Shown here piece by piece: positions 25,288 to 37,140 of a DNA stretch of 64,000 nt (its first letter is position 1; every line of letters starts with the position of its first letter). Source of the stretch: Carnegiea gigantea (Eukaryota > Streptophyta > Magnoliopsida > Caryophyllales > Cactaceae); NCBI GenBank assembly GCA_029747015.1, contig JAKOGI010001566.1, forward strand, positions 113,501 to 177,500, given 5' to 3'. Under the pieces are notes generated by a model. It was given only the letters and a program-made list of their open reading frames with translations, did not search any database and was not told the DNA's origin. A program made the translations under genes and the position numbers.

Positions 25288-26479
25288 AAATACCAACTTA
25301 TAATGCCAACCGCGTGCGATGTCCGAGCTGATTTACTAGTACATTCAAAGCAAGCCTTAAAAAGTGCCCCTAATGAATAGGAAGGACTAAGGAGGCAGGG
25401 CAATCGTATGCATGCATGATAGTTGGAAGTAGATCCGTCCATTCGATCTGATGAATTTAATACATATCAGATGTATTTGGATTCGAATAAAATACTAATT
25501 AGGTATATTTTGCATTCGGTAAACTACAGACAAGTGTATTTCGATTTGTGTGGGTTTTGAGTCGTCCTAACGACTTTAGCACCTTTTTTGTGAGTTATTT
25601 TTCTTTTGTCAAAATTAAAAACTCGGCATATTTATTACTCAAAATTTTCTATATTTAAATAAAAAGCATAGTAATTGTAATTTCTTAAAACAATATTAAA
25701 AATATTTAAATTTTCCATTATGTTATATGAACATTATGTATGAATGAACAAAGAATCGAGTCCCCTTAAGGTTGGATGGGTCTGCCCATTTGTTAAAACA
25801 AGGTCAAATAATGGGTCCGGTTATTTATGGGCTAGCCCTTCTAAGAATGCTAATGGGTCTGAGCAGTTCAACCCAATAATAACTCATTTAATATTTTAAT
25901 ATTTTGATTAACCAACTGCTAACATACCATTACCCAATCAGGTACACTTTATTAATGGGTCAATCCATTTAGAGCATGTTAATAGATTCAGAGCGATTTG
26001 ACTTATGAATAACCCATTTAATAATTCGATATTTTTTAATAATCTACCATGCATTGTCTAATGAGGTACACTTATTAATAGCCCGACCCTAATACGAACA
26101 AGGTCGGCCTATTTTCCCCCACTAGCATCATAGTTCAATACCACTTAGAATGAAAAAAAAAAAAATTAAATTAGAGAAGCACAAGATATTAGCTTTTAGT
26201 TCTAATATCAAGAATTTAGATTGCTACCAAGTAATTTATTTAAAGTATAATTGGACATGTTCATTCACTAAATATATAATGGTATGACTTATGCATATTT
26301 AATATTTTTCTTATTTTAAATTGATTTTTATGTTGAGTATATAATCAGTTGACACCATTTCATACTTATTTTTTAAAGTTGTCTGATTTATGAGTTATAT
26401 ATGATGTTATGTTATGTGAATGGATTTAGAAAAGAAATAATACTATTGTTTAATATGAGAACAGGTGTGATAGTTATAT

Positions 26480-26530
26480 AACGTTGTTAAAGCATTTTTT
26501 TTTTTTTTTTTGGATAGAACGTTGTTAAAG
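26480..26530 (-). mobile_element. Minute retroposition scar: poly(A) with 13 bp target duplication
   Basis: AACGTTGTTAAAG occurs at 26480-26492 and again, identically, at 26518-26530. Between the copies lie only 25 bases: CA, seventeen T and GGATAG. Read on the minus strand this is a short body followed by a poly(A) tail. That is the signature of target-primed insertion of an extremely 5'-truncated retroelement or transcript. Confidence 0.65.
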
Positions 26531-27076
26531 TAATGGCTATAATGAATAGATATTATTGTTTTAGGCATAAATTAATGAAAACTCAAAAAATATGGGAATA
26601 ATGTTCCAATCGAGTAGGCAAAGTCGGCTCTAGTTTGGCTCGAATTTAATCTGTTTGTTAATTTTTGAATTTTTAAGGTTTAATTTATTTCAAATTTAAA
26701 TTGAGAAAATCATTTTTAAAACTCAAAATTTTTGAACGAATTTGCATCAAATTTTTGAATCTGGTTAATTTTTGTGAGATTTAGCTTAAAGATAGCATTC
26801 ATAGTCATCATCATTGTGGCTCCTCGAGGAAATAGGTCAAACAATTACACTTCCCTCGTGCATAAATGTTTTGTCAGCATTTCTCTGTCACCTCATCTTC
26901 GCTCCGAAGTCCCAAGGACAATTAAGACTTCCAGAAAAAAGGAAATTGAACAAGTAAAAAAAAAAGGGAGAGCTAGGCTGGATGAGGATACAGAACATAT
27001 GAGACCTGTTACGATATTGCCCTCACAAAAGGAAAAAAAAAAAAAAAAAAAACCCTTCTAATTTAGTTCAACCTTC

Positions 27077-27101
27077 TTTTTTTTTTGGGGGGGGGGGGGG
27101 G
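27077..27101 (+). repeat. T10-G15 homopolymer junction
   Basis: Ten T are followed directly by about fifteen G on the plus strand. The same order of T then G, read on the minus strand, is seen at 30861-30888 and 63454-63487. Confidence 0.9.
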
Positions 27102-28103
27102 AGCTAATATTTATAATGAAATGCAGAACTCTTGAAGCATGAAGTGTGGACAGAGGCCAAATGAATTGCGAATACGAGGCAGCACTTGATGAGCCAACGT
27201 TCCACCTGGCAAAATGGGCAATTGTGTACTTTACATTCCCAACTCATGTGGGCCCCTTCTCTCCATCCTATTCTCCTTTTTCCTTGTCTGTGTCTCTCCT
27301 CTGCAATTCTTTGCCTTGGGCACTCTCTGTTAATTTCCTTATATATTTTTTTTCCCTTTCCGGTAATGTTTATGCGGTGTAATAGGTTTCATTTTCTCTC
27401 AGCTATAAAAGGAATGAGAGAAAATGCCTCCCGAAATTTTTATGGGATTTTCCCCCGTGCTTTAAGCTTCACAACGAAATTAGTGCGAAAAAAGAAAAGC
27501 TTTCTTTTCAACAGAAGTTAATTCTCACATCCATTGATCTCATCCAAGCCACATCTGGTTGGCACCTTGCGTGAAGTTGATGCCCTGTTCAAGCCACGTC
27601 ATGCAATATTTTATTATCAAAGGCCATGATCTTTAGTTAAAAAAAAAAAAACAACAAATTCCATGGTAATTAAACCGTCAAAACTTCATGTATAGATACA
27701 ATAATATGAACAAAGAAAAAAGTATAACATCTCACCTATGACATTTATTTATTAAAGTTTTTTTTTTTTGGTTAACGTAACATCTTAAGTAACATATACT
27801 ACAACTTTATATATGTTTTATACATTATATACATTATATCTATATTCATAATAGTCAATCATATTTATATTTATCTTTATATTTACATAGCCAATATTTT
27901 TTTCCCCTACAATGCGTCAAGAATCAAATTCCCTTATGCATGATGTGATGTCACATAATTGAGGCCTGGTCTTGCCTTTTCTTTTCGTATTTTTATAACT
28001 TTCTTAACCACTAAGCTAAGGTGAGTGTTTAGAAAAAAAAAATCAAAAAGGGCAATATTAGGCAAAAAGTAGGAAAAATGCAATGTACATGGCCCAAGAA
28101 CAT

Positions 28104-28377
28104 AGGCGGAGTCATGTTTGGACAAGGGGGTCAATTGACCCCCCAGCTTTTTGGGGAAAAAAAATTAAATATGGGATATTTTTGTGGATAAAAAAAATAG
28201 ATATATATTAATTAGTTTATAAGTACAAATTATAGGACTGCATAGCAAGGTGGTGGTTGCCCCTTGCTTTGGGTGGGAGGTCCCTGGTTCGACTCTTCAT
28301 TCTGCCCTTTTTTTTTGGAAGTGCCCTTTAATTTTTCCAATCTCGCCCCCCTTACTTAGAATCCTGACTCCTCTAGT
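28104..28377 (+). mobile_element. 274 bp insertion with 12 bp target duplication and internal tRNA-like boxes
   Basis: GCCCAAGAACAT stands on both sides (28092-28103 and 28378-28389) and is identical. The inserted DNA starts AGGCGGAGTCATG...AAGGGGG and ends CCCCCCTTACTT...TGACTCCTCTAGT, so the ends are imperfectly inverted. Internally, CATAGCAAGGTGGTGG and, 30 bases on, CTGGTTCGACTC resemble box A and box B of an RNA polymerase III promoter. A long duplication and pol III boxes suggest a SINE. Inverted ends suggest a DNA element. I cannot decide between them. Confidence 0.6.
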
Positions 28378-28571
28378 GCCCAAGAACATTGGCAGACAAA
28401 TAGATGGTTGTTTTTTAGGGGTAAAATGTGACATATCAACCAGAGCCCAAAAAAGAATATAAGCATGGAACATGTCTAGCCTACCCAAATGTGGCACACC
28501 AAAATAGCAAACGGACCATCAGGACCAACCCGAAGACAAGTTCTCTTTCAAAAGAACAAAATTTTGTACTT

Positions 28572-28824
28572 TTCGCATATTTTTATTTTTATTTTTATAT
28601 TTTTATTTTTACAATGGTAAACTTGAGTCATGCACTAGGCCTCTATCTCAGCGGATACTCTAGTGGACCAATTAGCCCATAGGGGAGGAGGAAACTGTGC
28701 AGGCCCAAGCCTTAGCCCACCTCCTTTAATCCCAAATAAATGACAATAAAGAGTTCCTCCACCCAGAATCGAACCCAGATGATGAAGGTAGAGCAAACAC
28801 GGTAGTACCAACCAAGCACTGCCT
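28572..28824 (-). mobile_element. tRNA-derived SINE, minus strand
   Basis: On the minus strand the head reads GGCAGTGCTTGGTTGGTACT (box A-like). About 35 bases later comes CTGGGTTCGATTCTGG, a very good box B. A tRNA-unrelated body follows, then an A-rich tail made of AAAAAT units (28577-28612 on the plus strand). Size, promoter spacing and tail fit a plant SINE of about 250 bp. I did not find a clear target duplication. Confidence 0.6.
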
Positions 28825-31587
28825 CATTGATTATTTTTTTTATTGGCTTTTAACCAAAATATAACTAATTGGTTGCATGAGTAAAAAATGCTAAAACAGT
28901 TAGTTCAAGATATCCACGGTCGACACAAACAAAAGACGATTATTTATTGAAAGACCCAAAAAAAAAAAAAAAACTACTGTTATGTTTAAACATATTATTT
29001 AAACGATTATCTATATTTACGATAATACTTAATAATTATTTAAAAAGCCAAACACTAGGGACTATTATGCCGTAAAATCAAACACCCTCAATATTTTTTG
29101 TCTATGGAGAACTATTTGACCGAAGAACCAACCATGACTCAATTTCTATTATCACCACATAAGGTGATTCATTTCTAGTTCTATCAAACCTAAAAGATAT
29201 AATGTCTAAAAAACTAAAGTTTTATTAAAAATTGGAGTCATTTCAATTTTTAAAACAAAAGTAATAGTAGCCTTTATATAATGAATGAGAATATTATTTT
29301 CTATTTGAAAGAAAGGCATAATAGTATCGCAGTGGTCAATGATAATTATCCTAAACCAAACATCATTAATTAGGGGAAGCAACCGAGCTATGTGGTCCAA
29401 CGGTAGCCAAAGGCTAAGGTAGTAGTCACAAGCACATGGTTAATGCATGTAAATCCCCCACTGTCAGGCGTGACTTGGCAACAAGCCAACCCCATATCCA
29501 TCTCCACTTTCACATGCCTCCCCCTAAAAAAAAGGGCTTATCGTTTCCGCTTTTGCCTTACGTGGAGGGAATTCGCGCCATGGCTTGGGAGTTGGGACCA
29601 TTCTCCGTGTCAAACCGAGCAATTGCATAGATTTGAATAACTTAGAACTTGGTATAGAATCTCTATTATGCAACAATATCAACACTATCTTGAATTTCCT
29701 CAATCAATAAGTAAGTTGTCAATGGTTATATTCCGAATTCCAATTTAATTTAAACATATTCTTTGATAAAAATAAAATTTAAATTCAACAAAACACAAAA
29801 TGAGATCTTATACAATAAGGAATGTTTTCTTTGATATTGTCAAATTATTATATATCAGATGCTGATAAGTATATGTTCAAACGTGGAAAAGTTTTATTAT
29901 AGTATTTGAAAATATTTGAAGTGTCGCAATTTTGATAACTCTACATTCTCACTTCATAAACCTTTTTGTCTAAAAATCGTTACGCCACCGCAGCAGCAGC
30001 CACTCCAAATCCAACGTACCCATATTCTTCAATCTATCTGCAACCATTGCTGCAACCTTATTGAAAGGGACGTAGATTCTTCTTTTCTCATGCTAGTGTG
30101 AGAAGCTCATCCACGGAGCAGAGAAGCTGACACTCAGCCTCCATTTCTCTCTCTATTTCCAAGTGCAACCCAAAAAAGTTTGGTCAGTCATGGTCTGCAG
30201 GTTTCCTTTTGTTACATGTATTCAAAGCTGAGGCCCCTCCAAAACAAGCAGTACGTGTTGTGGCAAAATTTTCTACGTTCAACATGATGGCTCACCGTCC
30301 ACCCTGACTATCTATCCCTCAAGTAGTTTGTTTTGGAATATGAGGGCCTACTAGACAGTGACAAATCCTCATTCTAATCATACATCTAACATCTCCATGT
30401 AATCCCATCACGTTCTAGTAGATAGACCTATTATAGCATATAGCTTCCAAGCATTATGTCAATCCTTGTCAATAACCTAAATTTCAACATTGTTTTCTAC
30501 TTCTGCTCAAATTGTTGGTTGCGATATGGTCAATGAGAGAAAATTGGGGTTGATCGATATATCAAATCGATCTGACTATGTAATCTAAAATAATGCAATT
30601 GATTTCTTTGAAAACTTGAAATGACCCAACTCAATAAGAATAGACTTAAATTTATTTGTTGTGAATGGCATTTAAAATTTCCTGATAACCAAAGGCTTGT
30701 TGGGAGAATAAACGATAAATCAGCTATAGTTTGACTGTGAAGCCATTAGATCAAAACATGTGATCAAATGCCCCACAAATTCATTTTATCCTACTTTGGA
30801 ATCAGTATTTCGCTCTAATAACGCATTTTATGGGTGTAATAAAAATAACCCTTGCTCGATCCCCCCTCCCCCCCCAAAAAAAAAAAACACAACCAAATCC
30901 AACTCATGCACATGAATGGTAGCCAATTTTATCATAATCCAAGAAGATTAAGTCAATTCCGACCTCATCATAAAATTTTATTGAGAGTAGTCTCAAATCC
31001 ATCGAGAACCTCATACCTTACCAATCAATCCAAATAATTTCGAGCCTAATATTTCATCAATTAATTATGACTTGTTTATTATGTAAGGGTAGGCATAATA
31101 TTGCACTACAAATAAACTACAATATATTGCATACACTCATGAGTATGTACTTTCATTTGTCAAATTATATATTTTTTTGGGATATGTTTATTATATATTT
31201 AATTTTTTAATATATTTTTATCTGTATAGCTTCTAAGAGCGCATGCTCTTAGATGTATAGTATAAACTTTGCAATACTCGCATGGTTTTATCATTAGTAT
31301 GGTTATAGTATTAATCAAAGCAGACGCGAAGACTAAAGTGTCGTACAGCACAAGGCCCACAATTCAAGCGTGCTTAACGACTTGTACTGCAACTGCGACA
31401 TTATTACTTTTAATGACAGAGATTATAAAGACATTACGACCAGATCAGTCTACTAATTGCCTCTAATCTAATGCTTAGTTATTTTTATAATTCCCATTTT
31501 TTGTCTCAACTGGAGCAGTAATTATACTGAGTAAAACACCAAAGTCTAGTTAAATCCTTAAAAGACATCAGATTAATTAATTGAAAA
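28825..31587. other. Intergenic, downstream side of the B3 gene
   Basis: AT-rich DNA, no supported gene. It contains a C-then-A homopolymer junction at 30861-30888. The part next to 31587 would hold the 3' UTR of the B3 gene, but I see no clear polyadenylation signal that I would place. Confidence 0.45.
30861..30888 (-). repeat. C-run/A-run homopolymer junction
   Basis: C6-T-C8 (one interrupting T) followed by about twelve A on the plus strand, which is T then G on the minus strand. Confidence 0.85.
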
Positions 31588-34500
31588 TTAGTAACGTACC
31601 ATGCACTGATTATGATGGTTAGCAGGAGGATAACCCACGTAGTCGAAGCTATTATATCCGGTAGGGCCCATATCATTCGAACCCGAACCCTGCCCCGCAC
31701 CCTGACTCGACAAGGACGATCCATCTGACGTTTGGGGCTCCGGATCCGGATTCACTTGATCATCTTCCTCAAGCTGGCACTCCAAATTTACCCCGAATAG
31801 CCTCAGCCTTCTCGAATTTCCCGATTTCGGTGCCTTCTGGACTGGATTACGTTGCCTAATTATCTCTGTCCCTGCAAATCACAATCAATTAAGTTGATTA
31901 ATTAATAATTAAACTGAATTAATTAATGGACAGCCACGTGCTAGTGCGCGTACTTAATTAAGCTGTGAACACTTCTTCACTTGCCTACGCTGTAACAAGC
32001 TTAATAAATAAGTAATTAAGCGTCACAATCAGTATCTACTGAGAGATTAATTAATGGATAATTAAGCGTAATTAAAATGGCTGGTGTTCTTAAAGATTGT
32101 GGACTGTCTCATGCTTAGCCAGTCAAAGTAAAGCGTAGGTGGGGAAAAGAAATAATCAAATTCACATTGTTGCCTAACTTCTGCGTAACATAAATGCATC
32201 CAGACACGTCGACATCTATCCGATTTCTAGTATCTTTTAAAATAAGATATATCATCACCCAATTAACATAACGAGTGATGATACATATGTTCGTATAGAA
32301 CATTCTTAAGTATTCTACTTTAATTCAAATTAATATATTTAATGAATCAAAAAAATTAATATATTTTATGATTTAAAATCATCACATTTTTAATAATTAC
32401 AACTTATTATGAGTCATATAATCGACTATTCCAACGAATAAAAATTAACACCCTAATCGAATTAACTCTATTTGCGAAGGCATATTATATATGTAATTTT
32501 ATAAATGTAAAAAATTATGATAAAAGAATACACAATTTGTAAATTTTGACATCCTTCCACCATTCAATCATACCATTTTTTCCAATTTAATATGTAATAA
32601 TATATATTTTAAATGATAACAAGATATTTTTTTAAGTATCTTATAATAAAACATTTATCATTTTGCTTAAATAATATTTGAAATGAATTTCTTCATTTTT
32701 TCCACCTAAAATTTCCCGATATTCTTTCCTATCATTTGACTTCATTAAAACAATAATTCAAGCTTTTATTCATTGTCATTGATGCATAAGGAAGATAAAA
32801 ATTAATTTTAGACAGAATTCAAATTCAAATTTTTGACATCAATATACCATTAATATCAATATATTCATATTTTACCTGTTCCTCAATAAAACTAAAATGT
32901 ACATAATTCTACCTTGATAAGTAACAGCAACCCGACTTTCTTTAACGCACAGGGTAAGATAATTACAACAAGAAAACATTGATTACAAAATGTTGACATC
33001 ACAATAGTCGAAAGAATAGCTGTTTCGGTTTTTAAAAACAAACGAGTGAACACTTGGAACAACGGAACGCCCTTCAACAAGCTTTCACAGAGTCTCCTCC
33101 CAAATCTTTTTTTTTTTTTTTTAAACAACAATCCTTTTCTTTGGTACCCCTAAAATAGAAATTAAAATGGAAATAGAACTGCCTATTTGATCTGATTTTT
33201 GTCCTCAGCAAACACACAAAAAAAAAAAAAAAGGAACATATACTGTATGACGATAGGGTCCGTTCTGTTTTTTTAAGGCAGCGTTTTGTTCCAAGAAAAA
33301 TTATTTTCCTAAAAAATTATTTTTGGTAGAAAATATTTTTTCAAGAAAAATTGATTTTTATGTCAAATTTGGTATAAGATAAATTATTTTTCATAAAAAA
33401 AGAAAAATATCAACTGAATTGTTTAAATGACAGAAAATATTGACTGAATGGTCGTAATTAATATAAATATTGACCAAATGAAGAAATTTTGAACTTAAAA
33501 TTTACAATTTAATTTTTTTTAATACTTCATCGTAGATAATAAAATTTTGATCTAAACCGTTATATTATTTTAATGACGAAAAACATCAACTGAATTATTT
33601 AAGTGACAAAAAATATCAATTGAACTTTTGTAGTGGAGAAAAATATTGACCAAATAAGGAAATTTCATGCTCAAAATCTAAATTTTAGCCTATTTTAATT
33701 TTTTTTATCCGATGATCAAATTTCAATCCAAACTATTGAAATTGTTCGAATGGGGTAAAACATTAACTTTACTGTTTAAGGGGCGAAAAATATCAATTGA
33801 ATAAAAAATATTGAGCAAATGAAAAATTATCAACCTTAAATTTGAGTTTGAGCTTGTTTTAATATTTTTTACTGATGATCAATTTTTGATTCAAACTGTT
33901 AAAATTATTTTACTGACGAATCGATTGAATTGTTTTAGTGGTAAAAAATATCAATTAAATTATCGTAGTGAAGATAAATATCAATCAAATGAAAAAAATT
34001 TGAGATGAAAATTTAGATTTAAATTTATTTTACTCTTTTCAATCGAATACTCAAATTTCAACTCAAACTATTAAAATTAAATTATTCACATAAATTTAAC
34101 TAATCATATTATCAAAGAATTAAAAAAATTAATTTCCTACCTCCTCAAAAAAAATCAGTTTACTTTATTAGGAGGAAAATTATTTTTTTAAAAAACAGTT
34201 TTGAATCCTCTATTAAAACAAATAATTAAAGACTAAAAAATTATTTTCTAAAAAAATAATTTTTCTCCAACTAAACACTACTTTAAAGTATTACCTGCAT
34301 GAAAACAGTCAGTTTGGTACGGGAGGGCAGCAATCCGGTGCGACGCAGGGCAACCCTGGCGCTGCATCTGCATCTGCTGCTGCTGCTGCACGGCATTATA
34401 AAAAGAGCTCTGACTTTGACCACTGCCGGTCCACCCTTCCACCGCAGCCAACCGAACCGGCGTCAGAGCCGGAGCGGCCCGGCGACGCCGCCAGCCGATG

Positions 34501-35078
34501 AAGAACCGGTCCGGCTCGACCCTGTGACGCTCGAAAAAAACGACGTCGCCGGCGTCAAGCTTCTTCTCCTTAACATATCGACTCCAACCTTTAGTCAACA
34601 CGTAACTCTGGCTGCTGTTCCAATACGAATACCTGAACCGCCAGCACTTTCGGGCCTCGTCCTCGAACCCTAGCAAAACACCGCCGGAGCCGGTAGCGGA
34701 CTTATCAGCGGCGCTGGAGTCTCCGGCGAGGGGGAAGTATTTCTCGGCGTGTTGTTTCGGGATGACGAGGCGGTTGAGTTTTCCGACGTCGCTTGGAGTC
34801 AGAGGCTTCTCGAACATGTGTTCTCTCTCGCCTGCGGCGGAGAGAGACGACGCCGTTTCGGATCTGGCGTCGGTGTTGGTGGACATGGCGGTGGTGTAAT
34901 TGGGATTGTTGTTTGAGCTGCTGTTATCGGAATCGTCGTCGTATTGATTGTGATTGTTGTTCGTGGTGGTATTGTTGGATTGAGCGTAGAAAAATGGCAA
35001 TGAATTGTCGTGGTGATGATGGTGGGTTTCCATTGATGGGGGTGGGTACCAAAGCTGGGTGTCCAAGAAATGGGTCAT
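31588..35078 (-). CDS. B3-domain transcription factor, NGATHA-like (NGAL/RAV subfamily), two coding exons
   Basis: Exon 1 is 35078-34295 and exon 2 is 31871-31588, with GT/AG borders in phase 1. They join to 1068 nt, 355 residues. Residues 1-85 are low complexity (His, Asn, Asp, Ser). The B3 DNA-binding domain spans about 86-198 and starts [20 protein letters not shown]. It contains [20 protein letters not shown] and ends FFIGWRRRR. The RLFGV repression motif is at 285-289, inside [14 protein letters not shown], which is closer to the NGAL group (ABS2/NGAL1, DPA4 type) than to NGA1-4. Members repress target genes in leaf margin, organ and flower growth; the exact role of this copy is inferred. 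The ATG at 35078 is the first in frame. Exon 2 reads into a stop at 31588-31590 through a possible donor (ATG|GTACGT at 31600), so the last few residues may differ. Confidence 0.9.
33281..34279. mobile_element. Inverted-ended AT-rich element in the intron of the B3 gene
   Basis: The left end GCGTTTTGTTCCAAGAAAAA followed by TTATTTTCCTA (33281-33311) matches, inverted, the right end TAAAAAAATAATTTTTCTCC followed by AACTAAACACT (34249-34279). The match is about 25 of 31 bases. The interior is made of diverged tandem units. The right end lies only about 15 bp from the exon 1 splice donor. No transposase coding is present. MITE or fold-back type is my inference. A clear target duplication was not found. 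Confidence 0.5.
33405..34075. repeat. Diverged tandem repeat, unit about 150-180 bp
   Basis: The word ATCAACTGAATTGTTTAAATGAC recurs with changes at about 33408, 33587, 33765 and 33915. It is followed each time by AAATATTGACCAAATGAAGAAATT-like and then ATCAAATTTCAATCCAAACTATT-like blocks. About four units make up the core of the intronic element. Confidence 0.6.
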
Positions 35079-35149
35079 GGAGAAGACAGAATTTTTGTAT
35101 TTGGATTTGGTTTGGGGTTTTGGGTTTTTAGGGGATATGGTTTGGGGGA

Positions 35150-35240
35150 CGATGGGAGTAGGGGTATATGAAGGCAAGATGAGAGAGAAAAACAAGGGGA
35201 GAGGCAGGGAGCAAGAGGGAGAGGCAGGAAGGCGACATGC
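35150..35240 (-). promoter_or_regulatory. CT-rich leader of the B3 gene
   Basis: Just upstream of the start codon the minus strand is a run of CTCTCCCTCTTGCTCCCTGCC and CTCTCTCATC. Such CT-rich tracts are common in plant 5' leaders. A TTTATTTTA sequence about 175 bp before the ATG could serve as a TATA box, but it is weak. Confidence 0.3.
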
Positions 35241-36539
35241 GGGGTAAAATAAAGTTCCACAATACTGAAATTTAAGGTTTTGCGTGATGAGCTCAAATCT
35301 CCTTTTCTTCTTTTTTTAATTTTTATTTATTTTATTATTTGAAGTTCTTTATCTTTGGGGAGGGGGCTCCCCTGGTCATCGACATTTATTTGACAAGATA
35401 TTTTGGAGTTTGTTTTTTTTGACCCTTTAGGGCCAGTTCGTTTTTTATGGAAAATTGAAATGTGGTGTGTGATGGGATGAAGTGTAAAAAAAAGAGTGGG
35501 ACAAATGAAATTTTGTTGAAAGGAGTAGGACAATGTCAGAAATAAGGTTTACTAACGAAAATTAGTGGCCCTTAATTAAAGTGGAGGGATTAGATATCTC
35601 CTAATTATGAAAATTAAGTAAGTTGTAATATATTGAATTGTTGATATATTTCATTTTTATTACTTTAAATATCAATATTACATTGATTATGATGCCTTTC
35701 TTTCATAAGCTGAAAAATTAGTATTGACAATAAAATAAGGATTTCAATAAACTTTGTTGGATTAAAAGATGGTACCTAGGATCCAAGAAAATGAAGGTCT
35801 ACTAATCAAGATTTAGAACCGTACTTGTATTGTTAGATTTTTATTTATATTAATTAAAATAGATATGAAGTATGGAGTGTATCTGATAAGTCCAGATGAA
35901 AATGACATAAACCACATAACGGATATGCTACTCCAACTTGTCTTCAAATCATGCTAATTTGTGCAAGTTAATCTTCTTCGATTCTTGTCCAGATCAATGC
36001 ACTTGTCATCTATGCATTTGCTGAGCGCACTAAGATTTAAGGGCACATACAATGATGCGCTAAAATTTTGGCTAACAAGAGAGGTCCTACTCCCTCCAGT
36101 TATTTCTTGAGCTAATTTTTTGGCTCACAAACCTTTCTATCTCCAATGTCAGATTCACAATTTTGACTTACTACATATAATGATACACATCAATCCATAT
36201 TTAAACATAATTAACTAATTTTAGTCTTTTATTTTCTTTTATTATTTTTTTGAATAAGTTGCAAAAAGAATTGCACATAATAATTTGATAATACAATTGA
36301 GAATGACTTATTGCCTCGAGTTAAAAAAGTAATACAAGACAGGCGTTTGACTTAATTAAAAAATACAAAATAATGACATGAAAAAAAAAAAAATACAAGA
36401 GTCAAAGAAAAAGAGATACATTAATTTTAGTCCACTTGGAGATGGAACAAAATTGAAAGAGTTCGAACAAAAAAAACAATATGAAAGATATAGAGTATCA
36501 TCTCGTCTCTGTTGCCACACCAAACTTCGTTTCCATATT
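35241..36539. other. Upstream region of the B3 gene and intergenic DNA
   Basis: AT-rich, with no coding signal on either strand. The segment near 36030-36180 has the texture of a diverged short repeat but I cannot identify it. Confidence 0.4.
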
Positions 36540-36555
36540 TCCTCAATCAACTCGC

Positions 36556-37140
36556 TTAAAGATGTGTATGTGTTTTAGGGTTAAGAACTTCTACCGTTCT
36601 CTGCAAGTAAGTCTCGTAGTACAGACAACACTCACGCCGAACAATAGGTTCCGAGGTAGTATCCTCCACACTGTCGTTGTCAAAAGCAAGCTCGAAATTA
36701 TCCTGCTCATCTTCAGCAATCATTTTATGGAATATCACACATATTTTCATTTGCTTTGTAAGTCAAGAGGGGCCACAGACTATGGCAAATTGAGCTTGTA
36801 GCACACCAAAGGCTGGCTCCACATTATTACTAACTGACTCTTGACAATCAATGAAGAGTTTTGCCTTCGGACCTTGCAGATATGGGATAGTTCTAAAGAT
36901 TGTCCACCATTGTAGATAAATACTATCCAAAAGAAAATATCATATTTTATACTCATGACAATTGATGACATACTCATATTTAAGAGTCCGATCTTCATCC
37001 AACTCATGCAAAATGGTAAGTGCTTTGTCATTGAGGCTTCCCAACGACATGAAGAACGCATGTCATATTCAAAGGTCATATGATGCAACCGCTTCAAGGA
37101 TGATAGTTGACACCCTATAAAGTCGTTCAGCAAACAATGC
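36556..37140 (-). pseudogene. PIF/Harbinger transposase (ALP1-like) remnant
   Basis: Minus-strand frames read, in order, TIILEAVASYDL, HAFFMSLGSLND, DSIYLQWWTIFRTIPYLQGP, LFIDCQESVSNNVEPAFGVL and AIVCGPS, then MKICVIFHKMIAEDEQD. This is the second half of the DDE_4 nuclease of plant Harbinger transposases and their domesticated ALP1-like relatives. Those usually read DGIYPxWxTFVKTI, RKDVERAFGVLQxRFAIV and CIILHNMIVEDE. Stops and frameshifts break it, and the catalytic Glu region of the ERAFG block reads EPAFG. The N-terminal half is missing. It is an old transposon fragment rather than a working ALP1 gene. Confidence 0.75.

Larger units (their letters stand above)
25288..28091. other. Intergenic, no gene seen
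   Basis: AT-rich DNA. Words like AATGGGTC..GGCCCATTT recur between 25780 and 26100, so a diverged repeat is likely. Homopolymer runs lie near 26155, 26495, 27030 and 27077. Two frames at 27146-27521 are CT-rich and unsupported. Confidence 0.4.

Noticed and set aside
27146..27521. Two overlapping CT-rich frames
   Set aside because: They overlap in different frames, are of low complexity and have no known domain.
34299..35131. Plus-strand frames opposite exon 1 of the B3 gene
   Set aside because: They are shadows of the GC-rich B3 coding sequence and show no conserved motif.
36556..37140. Working ALP1-type domesticated transposase gene
   Set aside because: The reading contains stops and frameshifts and lacks the first half of the nuclease, so it is a dead fragment.
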